Assembly: GCA_002497765.1 (NCBI GenBank)
Contig: DAET01000064.1
Coordinates: forward strand, 1-22,124
Length of the DNA stretch: 22,124 nucleotides
Reading direction: 5' to 3'
Source of the DNA: Euryarchaeota archaeon UBA486
GTDB taxonomy: Archaea; Thermoplasmatota; Poseidoniia; Poseidoniales; Poseidoniaceae
Both the position numbers and the translations under genes were made by a program. The notes under the pieces were generated by a model. It searched no databases. It was not told where the DNA came from and saw only the letters and a list, made by a program, of their open reading frames with translations. This document shows positions 1 through 7,658 of the stretch, in pieces; positions within the stretch are counted from its first letter, which is position 1; each line of letters opens with the position of its first letter.

Positions 1-1769
1 CGAACACGGTCAGTGTTGGCAGGAATGGTGGTGGTCGTCATCATGTTCTCGTAGATCTCGTAAGCGTCCCACACGTTGTATTCGGGGTGGTCAACGATGC
101 CGTCGCCGTCCTGGTCTCGCATCAACTGAAGGGTACGGGCCAACGCCACGGCGGCGTCAAGGTCCGTGAGACCGTGGCCGATGCGCCAGTCGTGGCATTC
201 TCCCGTTGCGCTGCGATAACACTCTTCTGGGATGTCGTTGCAAGAGTCTTCGTCGTTGCCAGCCTCACAGGAATTCGCCATGCCTTCGTAGCGAGCCGTT
301 AACTCAAGGATGAGTTCAACTTCGTGGACCCGGCTGTTGTTGCGCTCGTTCCAGTCTTCATACTGTGCGTAGGCGGCTGTTCCGTCGCCGCCAACGAGGC
401 TGTCGCCGAAGTCATGGTCGTCCCGGTGGTAATCGGCTGCGCCCAAGGAAGGAGCAACGTCGAGCAGGATGCCAGCCATACCACCAACGTGAGGCGTGGC
501 CATCGAGGTTCCAGAGATGGCCATGTAGTAGAGGTCGCCTTGCGTACGGGTGGTCGCATCAATGGCGGTACCACGTGGTGCAGTGGCCCAAATGTCTCGG
601 CCGGGTGCGCCTACATCGGGCCAGGTGTGCTGTTGGTTCATGCAGCCACGAGAAGAGAACGAAGTCACCGCAGTACCGTCGTGGGTCAGTGCGGCCACGG
701 AAATGGCCGAGGGTGTGTTGGCGTACACATTCGTGCGCAGGTCGCCCGAGCATTCAGCACCGGACCCACCGGAGTTGGAGGCCGCAAAGATCACAGCAAC
801 GTCGTTCTCGTACGTGAGTCGATCCGTCAGCTGCGTGATGGTGCCTTGTGGGTCGTAATCCCCATCGCTGCCCCAGGAGTTGGAGACAACACGAATGTGG
901 TGGGGGTTTTGGCCCGGGATGGAATGCGCATAGGTCCACTCAAGTCCCTGAACACCGGCGAAAATGGACGCGCCATCACCGGCCCCAAGCGCCACGAGTT
1001 GGCCGCCCTTGGCCACGCCTGCTCGCCGTCCGGCCGAAGCGTCCCCGTTACCGGCGATGGTGCCGCCGACGTGCGTGCCGTGGCCCGAGGAGGTGTCCGA
1101 GTTCCTCGTCTCGACCCAATCGTTGTCGGCTGGCGTCCACTTGGCGGAGTAGAGCGTTTTCTCACCGGTCCAAGGCTCGAGGTAGTCGTAGTCAGGGTGG
1201 CCGGCGTCCACGCCGGTGTCGAGGTCAACGATGGCGGTGCCGTCGCCGTCCCACTCGCTGAACGAGAGGTCGATTTCTCGCAGAACTTCTCCCGATGGCG
1301 AAATAATGACGCGGTCCCAGGTGTCGGTGGCACGCACCACATGGGTCGTTTCGTGCATCATGATGCCCGGTTCGGGCTGGCCGCCCCATTCGGATGGCAG
1401 GTAGAAGAATTCCAGTTCCTTGTCGAGTTCGAGGTATTCAACACGGTCCCATGTTGACATTCGACGCAGGTCGATGGCCTTGCCTTCGATCAATCCGGCA
1501 TCCAAGAGGGGGGCCTCGCCCTTGAGTACCAGTCCGAGGTCGGCGATGAAGGCCTCGTCGTGCGGTGTCAATGGGGAGTGCAGTTGGAAGATGACGGGCA
1601 GCACCGTGGCGTCGGCGACTTCATCGAGTTTTTCGACAAGGTCAGCGTTCATCTTGGACGCATCACCGAGGGGGTTGGTTGAGTCTGCCAAGGGGGAGGC
1701 GGTTGCGCCCACCATCAACAACTGCAGCAAAAAAGCGGTCAACATCATCGCTCGGCGCCGGTTTGCCAT
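1..1769 (-). CDS. Secreted subtilisin-like serine protease (S8 family), C-terminus cut by window edge
   Basis: An open frame runs from an ATG at 1769 to the window edge, giving 589 codons without a stop. Residues 1-25 look like a Sec signal peptide (three Arg, then a hydrophobic stretch ending near GATAS). A pro-region follows to about residue 170. The S8 catalytic residues are all visible: Asp184 in the DTGVD motif, His230 in SGHGTHVGG, the oxyanion Asn332 in AASNSGG and Ser422 in SGTSMATPHVGG. The protein should therefore be an active exported endopeptidase. Near the window edge (residues 551-562) a DQDGDGIVDHPEY segment resembles a calcium-binding thrombospondin type 3 repeat, so a calcium-dependent or surface-attached C-terminal part probably continues outside the window. 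A TATA-like box about 27 nt upstream supports the chosen start. The gene is divergent from the coiled-coil gene at 1864. The family call is firm; the substrate is unknown, although scavenging of environmental protein is a reasonable guess. Confidence 0.93.
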   Translation of the reverse strand, partial: MANRRRAMMLTAFLLQLLMVGATASPLADSTNPLGDASKMNADLVEKLDEVADATVLPVIFQLHSPLTPHDEAFIADLGLVLKGEAPLLDAGLIEGKAIDLRRMSTWDRVEYLELDKELEFFYLPSEWGGQPEPGIMMHETTHVVRATDTWDRVIISPSGEVLREIDLSFSEWDGDGTAIVDLDTGVDAGHPDYDYLEPWTGEKTLYSAKWTPADNDWVETRNSDTSSGHGTHVGGTIAGNGDASAGRRAGVAKGGQLVALGAGDGASIFAGVQGLEWTYAHSIPGQNPHHIRVVSNSWGSDGDYDPQGTITQLTDRLTYENDVAVIFAASNSGGSGAECSGDLRTNVYANTPSAISVAALTHDGTAVTSFSSRGCMNQQHTWPDVGAPGRDIWATAPRGTAIDATTRTQGDLYYMAISGTSMATPHVGGMAGILLDVAPSLGAADYHRDDHDFGDSLVGGDGTAAYAQYEDWNERNNSRVHEVELILELTARYEGMANSCEAGNDEDSCNDIPEECYRSATGECHDWRIGHGLTDLDAAVALARTLQLMRDQDGDGIVDHPEYNVWDAYEIYENMMTTTTIPANTDRV

Positions 1770-1792
1770 GGTAATTTTGCACGGCCCTCGCA

Positions 1793-1798
1793 TTATAA
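1793..1798 (-). promoter_or_regulatory. TATA-like box of the subtilase gene
   Basis: TTATAA lies about 25-29 nt upstream of the ATG at 1769, in locally AT-richer DNA. Archaeal TATA boxes sit about 25-30 nt before the transcript start, so transcription would begin at or very near the start codon, giving a leaderless or short-leader mRNA. The hexamer is palindromic, so strand assignment rests on spacing to the subtilase start. Confidence 0.5.
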
Positions 1799-1863
1799 CG
1801 CTGATGGTTTGTAGGGCAATAGCAAGAAATAGGTCCCAAGCACAATGAAAACTGGCGTTCACC

Positions 1864-2226
1864 ATGCAAATGACGACCTCAAGTTATCTGACCGCGTTCC
1901 AAGGCGCACGAGCCGTGTGGAATTATCTGCGAAAAAAAGACGTTGAACCAGAGGCGTCTGAACACGAGATGCACATGGAAGCCGCCCATCTCCAACACGA
2001 ACGCCGTATGGAAGCGGCTCGCCAAGACCGGGAACTTGCCCTGGCCAAGCTCACCACGGTACGCGAGGTGGCGGCTGTTGGAGCCGAGGCGCAGGCCGTC
2101 GCAGCCGAGGCTGAGGCACGTTCTCGTTCAGCACGGCTGGCTCCCGTCATGGCAGCGTTTGAAACGGTTCAAGCCAACAAACGGGCCAGACTGAAGATGA
2201 CCCCATCGGGCCAATCATCCGAGTGA
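1864..2226 (+). CDS. Small coiled-coil protein of unknown function
   Basis: This 120-residue protein matches no family I recognise. After a short N-terminal segment (residues 1-25) it is a long Ala/Glu/Arg-rich helix from about residue 28 to 105, with heptad-like spacing typical of a coiled coil, and a short polar tail. It has no signal peptide or membrane segment. ATG codons at 1864 and 1870 are both possible starts. It is divergent from the subtilase and converges on the glutathione transferase gene, overlapping its end by 12 nt. The other reading frames here give only short arginine- or serine-rich translations typical of shadow frames, and the regular helical composition favours this frame. 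A structural or adaptor role is possible, but nothing in the sequence fixes it. Confidence 0.6.
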   Translation: MQMTTSSYLTAFQGARAVWNYLRKKDVEPEASEHEMHMEAAHLQHERRMEAARQDRELALAKLTTVREVAAVGAEAQAVAAEAEARSRSARLAPVMAAFETVQANKRARLKMTPSGQSSE

Positions 2227-3180
2227 TGGACCTCGTTGTGGTGCGTGAGGTCCGGTTCGGGGCCCAAGTGGTACGATTCGGTAGGGATTCATGTGTTGGT
2301 GAGACCAGAAGTAATGATGCTTGATGTGGGTCCAATCGCAGGTTTCTCGGATACCGGGGAGGGCCAACATTTGCTCAACAAAGGCCTGCAGATGAGGATA
2401 ATCGATAATGCGCTGGAGATTGCACTTGAAGTGGACCACATAGACCAGGTCAAAACGAACGAGGGTGGTGAACAAACAGAGGTCGGCTTCGGTGAGGGTG
2501 CCTCGTCCATCACCCACCAACCACTCCCGATCCTCGAGGTGGCGGTCAAGTTCGTCGAGCCGGTCAAACAGGGTGGAAACAGCCGCTTCGTAAGCGTCCT
2601 GTGAGCGGGCAAAACCTGATTTGTAGACGCCGTTGTTGACCGATTCGTAGTTGGACGTGATCATCGCATCGATCTCTTCAACGAGGTCGTCGGGACAAAG
2701 GGTGGTGGTCGCGCCGAGCGCTTTGGCAAGCGTGCCGAACATCCGAATGATTTCTCGACTCTCGTTGTTGACGATGGTGCCGGTCGCCTTGTCCCACAGC
2801 ACCGGCACGGTACCAACGTGCCCCTCGTTGGTCCATTCAGGATAGGCTCGTCGATAAACGGCCTCGAGGTGGTGTTCGCCGTTGACACGGTCGGGGGTGG
2901 CACCGGGTTCATCGGGGTTGAACGACCACGAACCGTCAGGGTTCATTCGCCAGTCGACCACGTCAACCGTAACATGGTCTTCCAGTCCGAGGAGCGTGCG
3001 TGCCATGACGGTCCGGTGCGCCCACGGGCAAGCGAGAGAGACGTAGAGATGGTAGCGACCACTTGCCGGCTCAAACGGGCCGTCGTGCGAAATGATATCC
3101 CTGAACTCACTGCTCTTGCGAACAAATTTACCGCCGGTGTAGGCTTTGGTCCATGCTCCTGCTTGCTCGTCCTTGACCAT
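2215..3180 (-). CDS. Glutathionyl-hydroquinone reductase-like glutathione S-transferase (Xi class, YqjG/ECM4 family)
   Basis: Family members reduce glutathionyl-hydroquinones using an active-site cysteine. The protein shows the family hallmark SLACPWAHR with the catalytic Cys at residue 51, preceded by the typical TGGKF...F segment and RYHLYVS. A thioredoxin-like N-terminal half is followed by an all-helical GST C-terminal domain (LVGD.RGTLTEADLCLFTTLVRFD, then YPHL). I chose the ATG at 3180, giving 321 residues, because the family is usually about 320-330 residues and the preceding 27 codons (to 3261) do not resemble the family. The gene is divergent from the pseudouridine synthase, and its 3' end overlaps the coiled-coil gene by 12 nt. 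Most archaea do not make glutathione, so the physiological thiol is uncertain. The family assignment is strong and the exact substrate is not. Confidence 0.88.
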   Translation of the reverse strand: MVKDEQAGAWTKAYTGGKFVRKSSEFRDIISHDGPFEPASGRYHLYVSLACPWAHRTVMARTLLGLEDHVTVDVVDWRMNPDGSWSFNPDEPGATPDRVNGEHHLEAVYRRAYPEWTNEGHVGTVPVLWDKATGTIVNNESREIIRMFGTLAKALGATTTLCPDDLVEEIDAMITSNYESVNNGVYKSGFARSQDAYEAAVSTLFDRLDELDRHLEDREWLVGDGRGTLTEADLCLFTTLVRFDLVYVVHFKCNLQRIIDYPHLQAFVEQMLALPGIRETCDWTHIKHHYFWSHQHMNPYRIVPLGPRTGPHAPQRGPSLG

Positions 3181-3327
3181 AGGAGCCCCCTCGGATTGGG
3201 CTATGAAAAACCTCGTATTTGGTGGTGCCAGTTTCCAACCTTCGACCAAGTTCAGTGTCATGGTGGAAAGGCGTTGCGTTCATGACAATGATGATGCGGG
3301 GGCGCCTCCTCGGCGAACTGAGCAACC

Positions 3328-4095
3328 ATGAAACTGCGTCTTCATCAGTTCCTTTCCCAAACCGGCACCTTCGCCTCGAAGCGGCAGGCCAAGGAGGCGG
3401 TCTGGGCGGGCGACATTACGGTGAACGGTTCGGTGGTGAAGGACATCAGTTTCCAATTCAATCCACGAACCAAGCCTGTGGCGTATCGCGGAAACGTGCT
3501 TCACCTACCAGAGGAGCATGTTACGCTCATCCTCAACAAACCACCCGGCTACCTTTGCTCCCGCCTCAACAAGCACGAACGTTCTCTGGGCAAGACGCCG
3601 GTCTTTGACCTGCTTCCCGACCACCTCTCGCAGCGGGACAAAGATCGGATGGTGACGGTGGGGCGCCTCGACGAAGCGACCACGGGGATGCTCGTCTTGA
3701 CAACGGACGGCAAATTGGTAAGTCGGGTTACCGACCCGGAACATCACGTGCCCAAGGTCTACCTCGTTCGAACGGCTGAATCCATCGACGAAGCGGCACT
3801 GAAGGCCCTACGAGAAGGCGTCGATATCGAGTTGGAGGTGAACGGTGAGGTCACCCTTCATCGAACAGAACCCGCCGAGGTTCACCAACTCTCGTCCTGT
3901 GATGTGCAGGTCACCCTCCACGAAGGGAAGAAACGTCAGGTGCGACGCATGTTTTCGAGTGTTGGCCATCAGGTCATTGATTTGCATCGAACAGCCATCG
4001 GTGAATTGTGGCTCGAGGATTTTGGTTTACGAGAGGGAGATTGCCTCGATATGTCGGGCATGAACGTCCTCGCCCTTATGGGCCTGGACGGGTAA
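3328..4095 (+). CDS. rRNA pseudouridine synthase, RsuA/RluB/RluE/RluF family
   Basis: This enzyme isomerises a specific uridine in rRNA to pseudouridine. Residues 1-55 form an S4 RNA-binding domain (LHQFLSQTGTFASKRQAKEAV...G.ITVNG). The catalytic domain follows with KPPGYLCS, the active-site motif GRLDEATTGML with Asp115, KVYLV, and the late family motif EGKKRQVRRMF. The length (255 residues) is normal. The start at 3328 places the S4 domain exactly at the N-terminus. The family is mainly bacterial; archaeal rRNA pseudouridylation normally uses H/ACA guides or TruB/Pus10 types, so lateral acquisition is likely. The target position cannot be read from sequence, and bacterial symbols such as rsuA or rluB would over-specify it. 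The PLP enzyme at 4143 follows 47 nt downstream on the same strand. Confidence 0.9.
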   Translation: MKLRLHQFLSQTGTFASKRQAKEAVWAGDITVNGSVVKDISFQFNPRTKPVAYRGNVLHLPEEHVTLILNKPPGYLCSRLNKHERSLGKTPVFDLLPDHLSQRDKDRMVTVGRLDEATTGMLVLTTDGKLVSRVTDPEHHVPKVYLVRTAESIDEAALKALREGVDIELEVNGEVTLHRTEPAEVHQLSSCDVQVTLHEGKKRQVRRMFSSVGHQVIDLHRTAIGELWLEDFGLREGDCLDMSGMNVLALMGLDG

Positions 4096-4142
4096 GACAA
4101 ACAACAAAAACCCGCGCCTCGTAGCCGTCATGAGGATTGACC

Positions 4143-5324
4143 ATGCCCGGTGATATGTCGTGGATGAAAGCCCGATACGATGAACTCAACGAGAAGTCGT
4201 TGCTGTGGGAACCTCCCACGCTTGAAGGGCCTAACGTCCCTCGATGTCAGATGGACGGGAAACCAACCATCATGCTCTCAGCCAACAACTACCTCAACCT
4301 CACCACGCACCCCAAGGTTGTCGCCGCCATGCAAGAGGCCACGGCCACCTACGGTGCTGGAAGCGGCTCTGTCCGGGCCATTGCAGGAACGATGGACATT
4401 CACCTCGAGGCCGAAAAGAAAGTGGCCGAGTTCAAAGGTGTTGAAGCATCGCTGATTTATTCCGCCGGCTACACCGTCAATGTCGGCTTGATCCCAACCC
4501 TGGTCACCGGTCCGCAAGATGTCATCATCTCCGACGAACTCAACCACGGGTCCATCATCGATGGTGTACGGCTCACCAAGGCCTCACGTGCCGTGTATGC
4601 GCACAACGACATGGGCGAACTGGAAGCTGTTCTCAAGGCCAACGAATCCTCAGAGCGTAAACTCATCATTACCGACGGCGTGTTTTCCATGGACGGCGAC
4701 ATCGCCCCCCTCGATGAGGTGACGGCGCTGGCAGAGGAATACGGCGCCATGGTTTACGTGGACGACTGCCACGGCGAGGGTGTCCTCGGTGAGGGCGGTG
4801 CTGGAATCGTAGACCATTTCAAACTCCAGGGGAAGGTCGATTTCGAAACCGGTTCGTTCTCAAAAGCACTGGGCGTTCAAGGCGGGATTCTTGCGGGCAC
4901 CGAGATGACCCGAAACCACGCGCTGAACCATTCGAGGTCCTGGTTGCTCTCCGGCTCACAACCTCCCGGTGTGGCTGCAGCCCAGAAGGCAGCCATCGAG
5001 GTGCTGATGAGCGAGCCCGAACATCACGCTCGCCTGTGGGAGAACACGAATTACTTCCGCAAGGAATTGCAATCGATGGGCTTTGACACCGGCGATTCGG
5101 TCACGCCCATCATCCCCGTCATGTGCGGTGAATCCTCGACGGCCAAAGCCATGACCCATGCGCTTGGCGAGGAAGGCGTGATGGCAGGGGCCATCGTGTT
5201 CCCCATGGTGGCCAGGGACAAAGCCCGAATCCGAACACAGATGTCAGCGGGGTTGACGAAGGACGACCTCGATGCCGTATTGGCGTGTTTTGAGAAAGTC
5301 GGACCAAAGGTCGGCGTGATTTGA
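4143..5324 (+). CDS. kbl: Glycine C-acetyltransferase-like (2-amino-3-ketobutyrate CoA ligase) alpha-oxoamine synthase
   Basis: This is a PLP-dependent fold type I enzyme of the alpha-oxoamine synthase family. KBL interconverts 2-amino-3-ketobutyrate plus CoA with glycine plus acetyl-CoA in threonine breakdown. Visible family motifs are SANNYLNL, GAGSGSVRAIAGTMDIH, the PLP-contacting VDDCHGEGVLGEGG (usually DDAHG or DDSHG; here Cys) and the Schiff-base lysine Lys241 in GSFSKALGVQGG. The length (393 residues) matches KBL. I start at the ATG at 4143, not the TTG six bases earlier, because GAGG lies seven bases before this ATG. No threonine dehydrogenase is next to it. 8-Amino-7-oxononanoate synthase or another acyl-CoA:amino acid condensing enzyme is the main alternative, since these are hard to separate by eye. 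The stop lies only 2 nt from the convergent gene's stop. Confidence 0.82.
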   Translation: MPGDMSWMKARYDELNEKSLLWEPPTLEGPNVPRCQMDGKPTIMLSANNYLNLTTHPKVVAAMQEATATYGAGSGSVRAIAGTMDIHLEAEKKVAEFKGVEASLIYSAGYTVNVGLIPTLVTGPQDVIISDELNHGSIIDGVRLTKASRAVYAHNDMGELEAVLKANESSERKLIITDGVFSMDGDIAPLDEVTALAEEYGAMVYVDDCHGEGVLGEGGAGIVDHFKLQGKVDFETGSFSKALGVQGGILAGTEMTRNHALNHSRSWLLSGSQPPGVAAAQKAAIEVLMSEPEHHARLWENTNYFRKELQSMGFDTGDSVTPIIPVMCGESSTAKAMTHALGEEGVMAGAIVFPMVARDKARIRTQMSAGLTKDDLDAVLACFEKVGPKVGVI

Positions 5325-5326
5325 GT

Positions 5327-5938
5327 TCATTCCGACTCAAAGGCGTCGACGACCTCGAGCATTTCGGTGTCCTCACCAACCATCTCTTCAGCCTCGACGT
5401 TGTCTTCGGCCTTGACCTCAAGGCCGACGAACGGATCTTTACCGTCCTCAATCATGCACAACAGGCGCCACCGGGGTGCCCACGACAAATGAACGTAAAC
5501 CGGGCCGGGCAGCAAGAGCAAGGCCCATACCAGCATCGAGGGCATGTCCATCATGCCAACCCGGTCAATGCTCAGCAAGGCGAGTCCGACGAACGGCATG
5601 GGGTAGAGCAGTTGGCGGGGTGGGGCCATGGGGTGGCGCTTCGAGAGTGAAATCATCACCAGCGAAAGGAAGCCACAGGCGCCGCAGGCGATGAGCAGGA
5701 GTGAGGTGTGGTAAATCCACTGAACGCCCCACACCTCGTTGTTTTGGTCACCGAAGGCGTACGGCAACAGCAGGGCGAGTGCGATCAGCAAGCCGTAAAA
5801 CCCACCGATGTTGGCGGGGTGGCTCAACCAAAGTGGCAGGCGAGCAAACCTTCGTGAGAGGGACGTCCCGAGCAGCGTTTCCTGCTCCTTGGGGGCCAAG
5901 GCCTCCACCTTAGCCATCCACGTTTCGTTGGTGGGCAC
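5327..5938 (-). CDS. Four-helix integral membrane protein, unknown function
   Basis: I do not recognise a family. The 203-residue protein has a polar N-terminal segment and about four hydrophobic helices (near residues 42-63, 73-97, 109-129 and 134-152). It ends in a strongly acidic tail of about 40 residues rich in Glu, Asp and Val, probably cytosolic. The annotated start is a GTG at 5938 with GGAAG just upstream; an ATG at 5917, seven codons in, is a good alternative. It is the last gene of a minus-strand run that also holds another membrane protein, a DUF309 protein and a small membrane protein, so it may be co-transcribed with them. It abuts the PLP enzyme gene tail to tail with 2 nt between stops. 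Confidence 0.7.
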   Translation of the reverse strand: MPTNETWMAKVEALAPKEQETLLGTSLSRRFARLPLWLSHPANIGGFYGLLIALALLLPYAFGDQNNEVWGVQWIYHTSLLLIACGACGFLSLVMISLSKRHPMAPPRQLLYPMPFVGLALLSIDRVGMMDMPSMLVWALLLLPGPVYVHLSWAPRWRLLCMIEDGKDPFVGLEVKAEDNVEAEEMVGEDTEMLEVVDAFESE

Positions 5939-5994
5939 GTCTTCCGGTCAGTCGTCTTGGTTTTGAACATAGGGGTGGAAAAACCGCAAAACGG

Positions 5995-6651
5995 TTATTC
6001 TTTGCCACGAAAAAACGAGACCAGCGGGCTCTCGACGTCGACGGCCTCCTCGTCCTCCAGCCACGAACGCTCCAGCAACCCGCTGTCAAGTTTCTCCCGC
6101 TCTCGGGCGGTTTCAATCGGGTCGGGCACATCATTCACGGCGTCGCGCAGGGCAATGGCTTGGTTGATGAGCGCCAGGTGGCGGCTGAGCGTGCCGTTGG
6201 TGTCCCGTTTCTCCATAAAATGGCCGAGAACGGGGTAGTCGTCGGTGTCCTGAACCAGGTTGTATCCTCCAAGCAACTCCTCAGGGACGGTTCGCACGCG
6301 ATGCGGCCCGGGATCGACCCAACGGCCGTCGAGCAAGCGTACCCGAACATGTGCCTCACCCATCGGTTCGCTGTCCATAAAGGGATGATTGAGGTTCACC
6401 GCCAGCGGCGTACTGGAATGAACTCGGAATCGCAACAAGATGACCGTGGTGTTGAGTCCCAGCGTCAGCCCAGCGAACACCCCTGCTAGGGCAGACGAGA
6501 GCGCAAATTGGCGAAGAACGAGAAACAGGATGCCGGCGACGATGACGCTCCCACCCAGCGCAACGTTTCGCCCCCGAATGAGCGGTTGAGCCACCGGTGT
6601 CTGAATGAAGGGGCGCATGTCGGGTGAGAGTTGCCCGTCCTCACCCACCAT
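5995..6651 (-). CDS. Two-helix membrane protein with a soluble C-terminal domain, unknown function
   Basis: The 218-residue protein begins with about 28 polar residues and has two hydrophobic helices (roughly residues 29-48 and 52-75). A soluble domain of about 140 residues follows, with a beta-rich first part (AHVRVRLLDGRWVDPGPHRVR) and a helical, charged end. No signal peptide or known motif is seen. The ATG at 6651 lies 31 nt after the DUF309 stop on the same strand, which suggests one transcript. The pairing of two N-terminal helices with a folded domain resembles many archaeal membrane-anchored proteins of unknown role, and I cannot name the function. Confidence 0.68.
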   Translation of the reverse strand: MVGEDGQLSPDMRPFIQTPVAQPLIRGRNVALGGSVIVAGILFLVLRQFALSSALAGVFAGLTLGLNTTVILLRFRVHSSTPLAVNLNHPFMDSEPMGEAHVRVRLLDGRWVDPGPHRVRTVPEELLGGYNLVQDTDDYPVLGHFMEKRDTNGTLSRHLALINQAIALRDAVNDVPDPIETAREREKLDSGLLERSWLEDEEAVDVESPLVSFFRGKE

Positions 6652-6682
6652 GGTCCGAACACGCCACGGCTGACTTTGAACC

Positions 6683-7066
6683 TCACGCTCGGGGCAGTTG
6701 ATGGGCGCTGGCCGTTAAGTTCCATGTAGTGTTGTCCTCAGCATAGGTTTGGATAACGGCGAGGTGAGTGGCGATGTCGAACCCCCACGCATCGGTCCAC
6801 CCCTCAAGTTTGGGTTGCAGTTTCGCCCATTGCTTCTCAACTCCGCCGACGTTTCTGCGCTGGTGATGGAGGAGCAAGGCTGCGGTCTGGATGAGGCCTT
6901 GGACAAGCAAAATCTCATCTTCGGAGGCGGCTCGTCGCTTGAGGTCGTTCCACAAGTCCTCCCATGCCTCATGGGCGTGCCAGAATTTGGCCTCGTCGAA
7001 CAGCGTGGCACCCGCTTCCAACAGCATGTGCTCCTCTTGGGTGAGGGGGTTGGCAATGCGGGGCAT
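6683..7066 (-). CDS. DUF309 family protein
   Basis: This small helical protein (127 residues) carries the DUF309 signature: a histidine-rich motif FWHAHEAWEDLWND near residues 28-41, and a second helix with GLIQTAALLLHHQRRN followed by Gly. The conserved His, Glu and Trp residues suggest a helical bundle that might bind a metal or small ligand, but the family has no established biochemical function that I know of. I place the start at the ATG at 7066; a TTG immediately before it would add one residue. It lies between the small membrane protein (70 nt upstream) and the two-helix membrane protein (31 nt downstream), probably in one operon. Confidence 0.8.
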   Translation of the reverse strand: MPRIANPLTQEEHMLLEAGATLFDEAKFWHAHEAWEDLWNDLKRRAASEDEILLVQGLIQTAALLLHHQRRNVGGVEKQWAKLQPKLEGWTDAWGFDIATHLAVIQTYAEDNTTWNLTASAHQLPRA

Positions 7067-7139
7067 CAACTCGCTGAATTCACCCGCAGATTTGAACTCC
7101 TCTCCATTTGGTCGCTCGAGGCCGAATGTTGGATGGGCG

Positions 7140-7493
7140 TCACTTCTTCAGGTCGTTGGCGACCTTTTCCGCACCTTTTGCAGCAAGGCCGGTGATTTTT
7201 CGCCAGATCCACAAGGCCACCCAGAGTTGAGCGATCACAGCAAAGGCGACGAAAAGAAGGGGGAAGATCATGCAAGAATCAGCTGCCATGGTCCATGCCT
7301 GTTCGCCGATTTCCATCGCGGTATAGTCGGTGTTTTCCAGCAAGAATAGAAGGGCGAACACGGCAAGGAGTCCGAGGGCAACGAAGAGGAACACCACCTC
7401 TCCCTTGGTGATCTCCTCATCGTCTTCGGGTTCATGTTGTTCGCCGCTACCGGCCACGGTGTCCAGTATCTCTGCAACCAGCCTCAAATCCAT
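7140..7493 (-). CDS. Small two-helix membrane protein, unknown function
   Basis: This 117-residue protein has an acidic N-terminal segment (about residues 15-30, rich in Glu and Asp) and two hydrophobic helices (about residues 31-53 and 75-98). It ends in a short basic amphipathic tail (ITGLAAKGAEKVANDLKK). I recognise no family. A TATA-like element 24-30 nt upstream of the ATG makes it the probable first gene of the minus-strand cluster that continues through DUF309 and two more membrane proteins. It is divergent from the DUF835 operon, with 165 nt between the two start codons. Confidence 0.65.
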   Translation of the reverse strand: MDLRLVAEILDTVAGSGEQHEPEDDEEITKGEVVFLFVALGLLAVFALLFLLENTDYTAMEIGEQAWTMAADSCMIFPLLFVAFAVIAQLWVALWIWRKITGLAAKGAEKVANDLKK

Positions 7494-7515
7494 GCGGAGT
7501 TAAGGAGGGTGGTGG

Positions 7516-7522
7516 AATAAAA
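7516..7522 (-). promoter_or_regulatory. TATA-like box for the minus-strand membrane/DUF309 cluster
   Basis: On the minus strand TTTTATT lies 24-30 nt upstream of the ATG at 7493, the spacing expected for a leaderless archaeal transcript. The rest of the 165-nt divergent spacer (7494-7658) is GC-rich, with no equally clear TATA element facing the DUF835 gene. Confidence 0.4.
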
Positions 7523-7658
7523 CGGTTCTCCCGACGTTGAGCGCAGGAGGTTTGTTTTGGCGTGGTGGTGAACGGTCTCAAAACGGCAGGGGAGGGGGTG
7601 GAGCGCCGCACTCTTCAAGAGGGGGTTTGGCAAAGCCGTCGTCGGAGGGTGCGGTTGC

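Noticed and set aside
324..1457. Long plus-strand open frame (377 codons) opposite the subtilase
   Set aside because: It is antisense to a frame with a complete S8 catalytic triad and signal peptide; its translation is Val/Gly/Arg-rich and matches no family.
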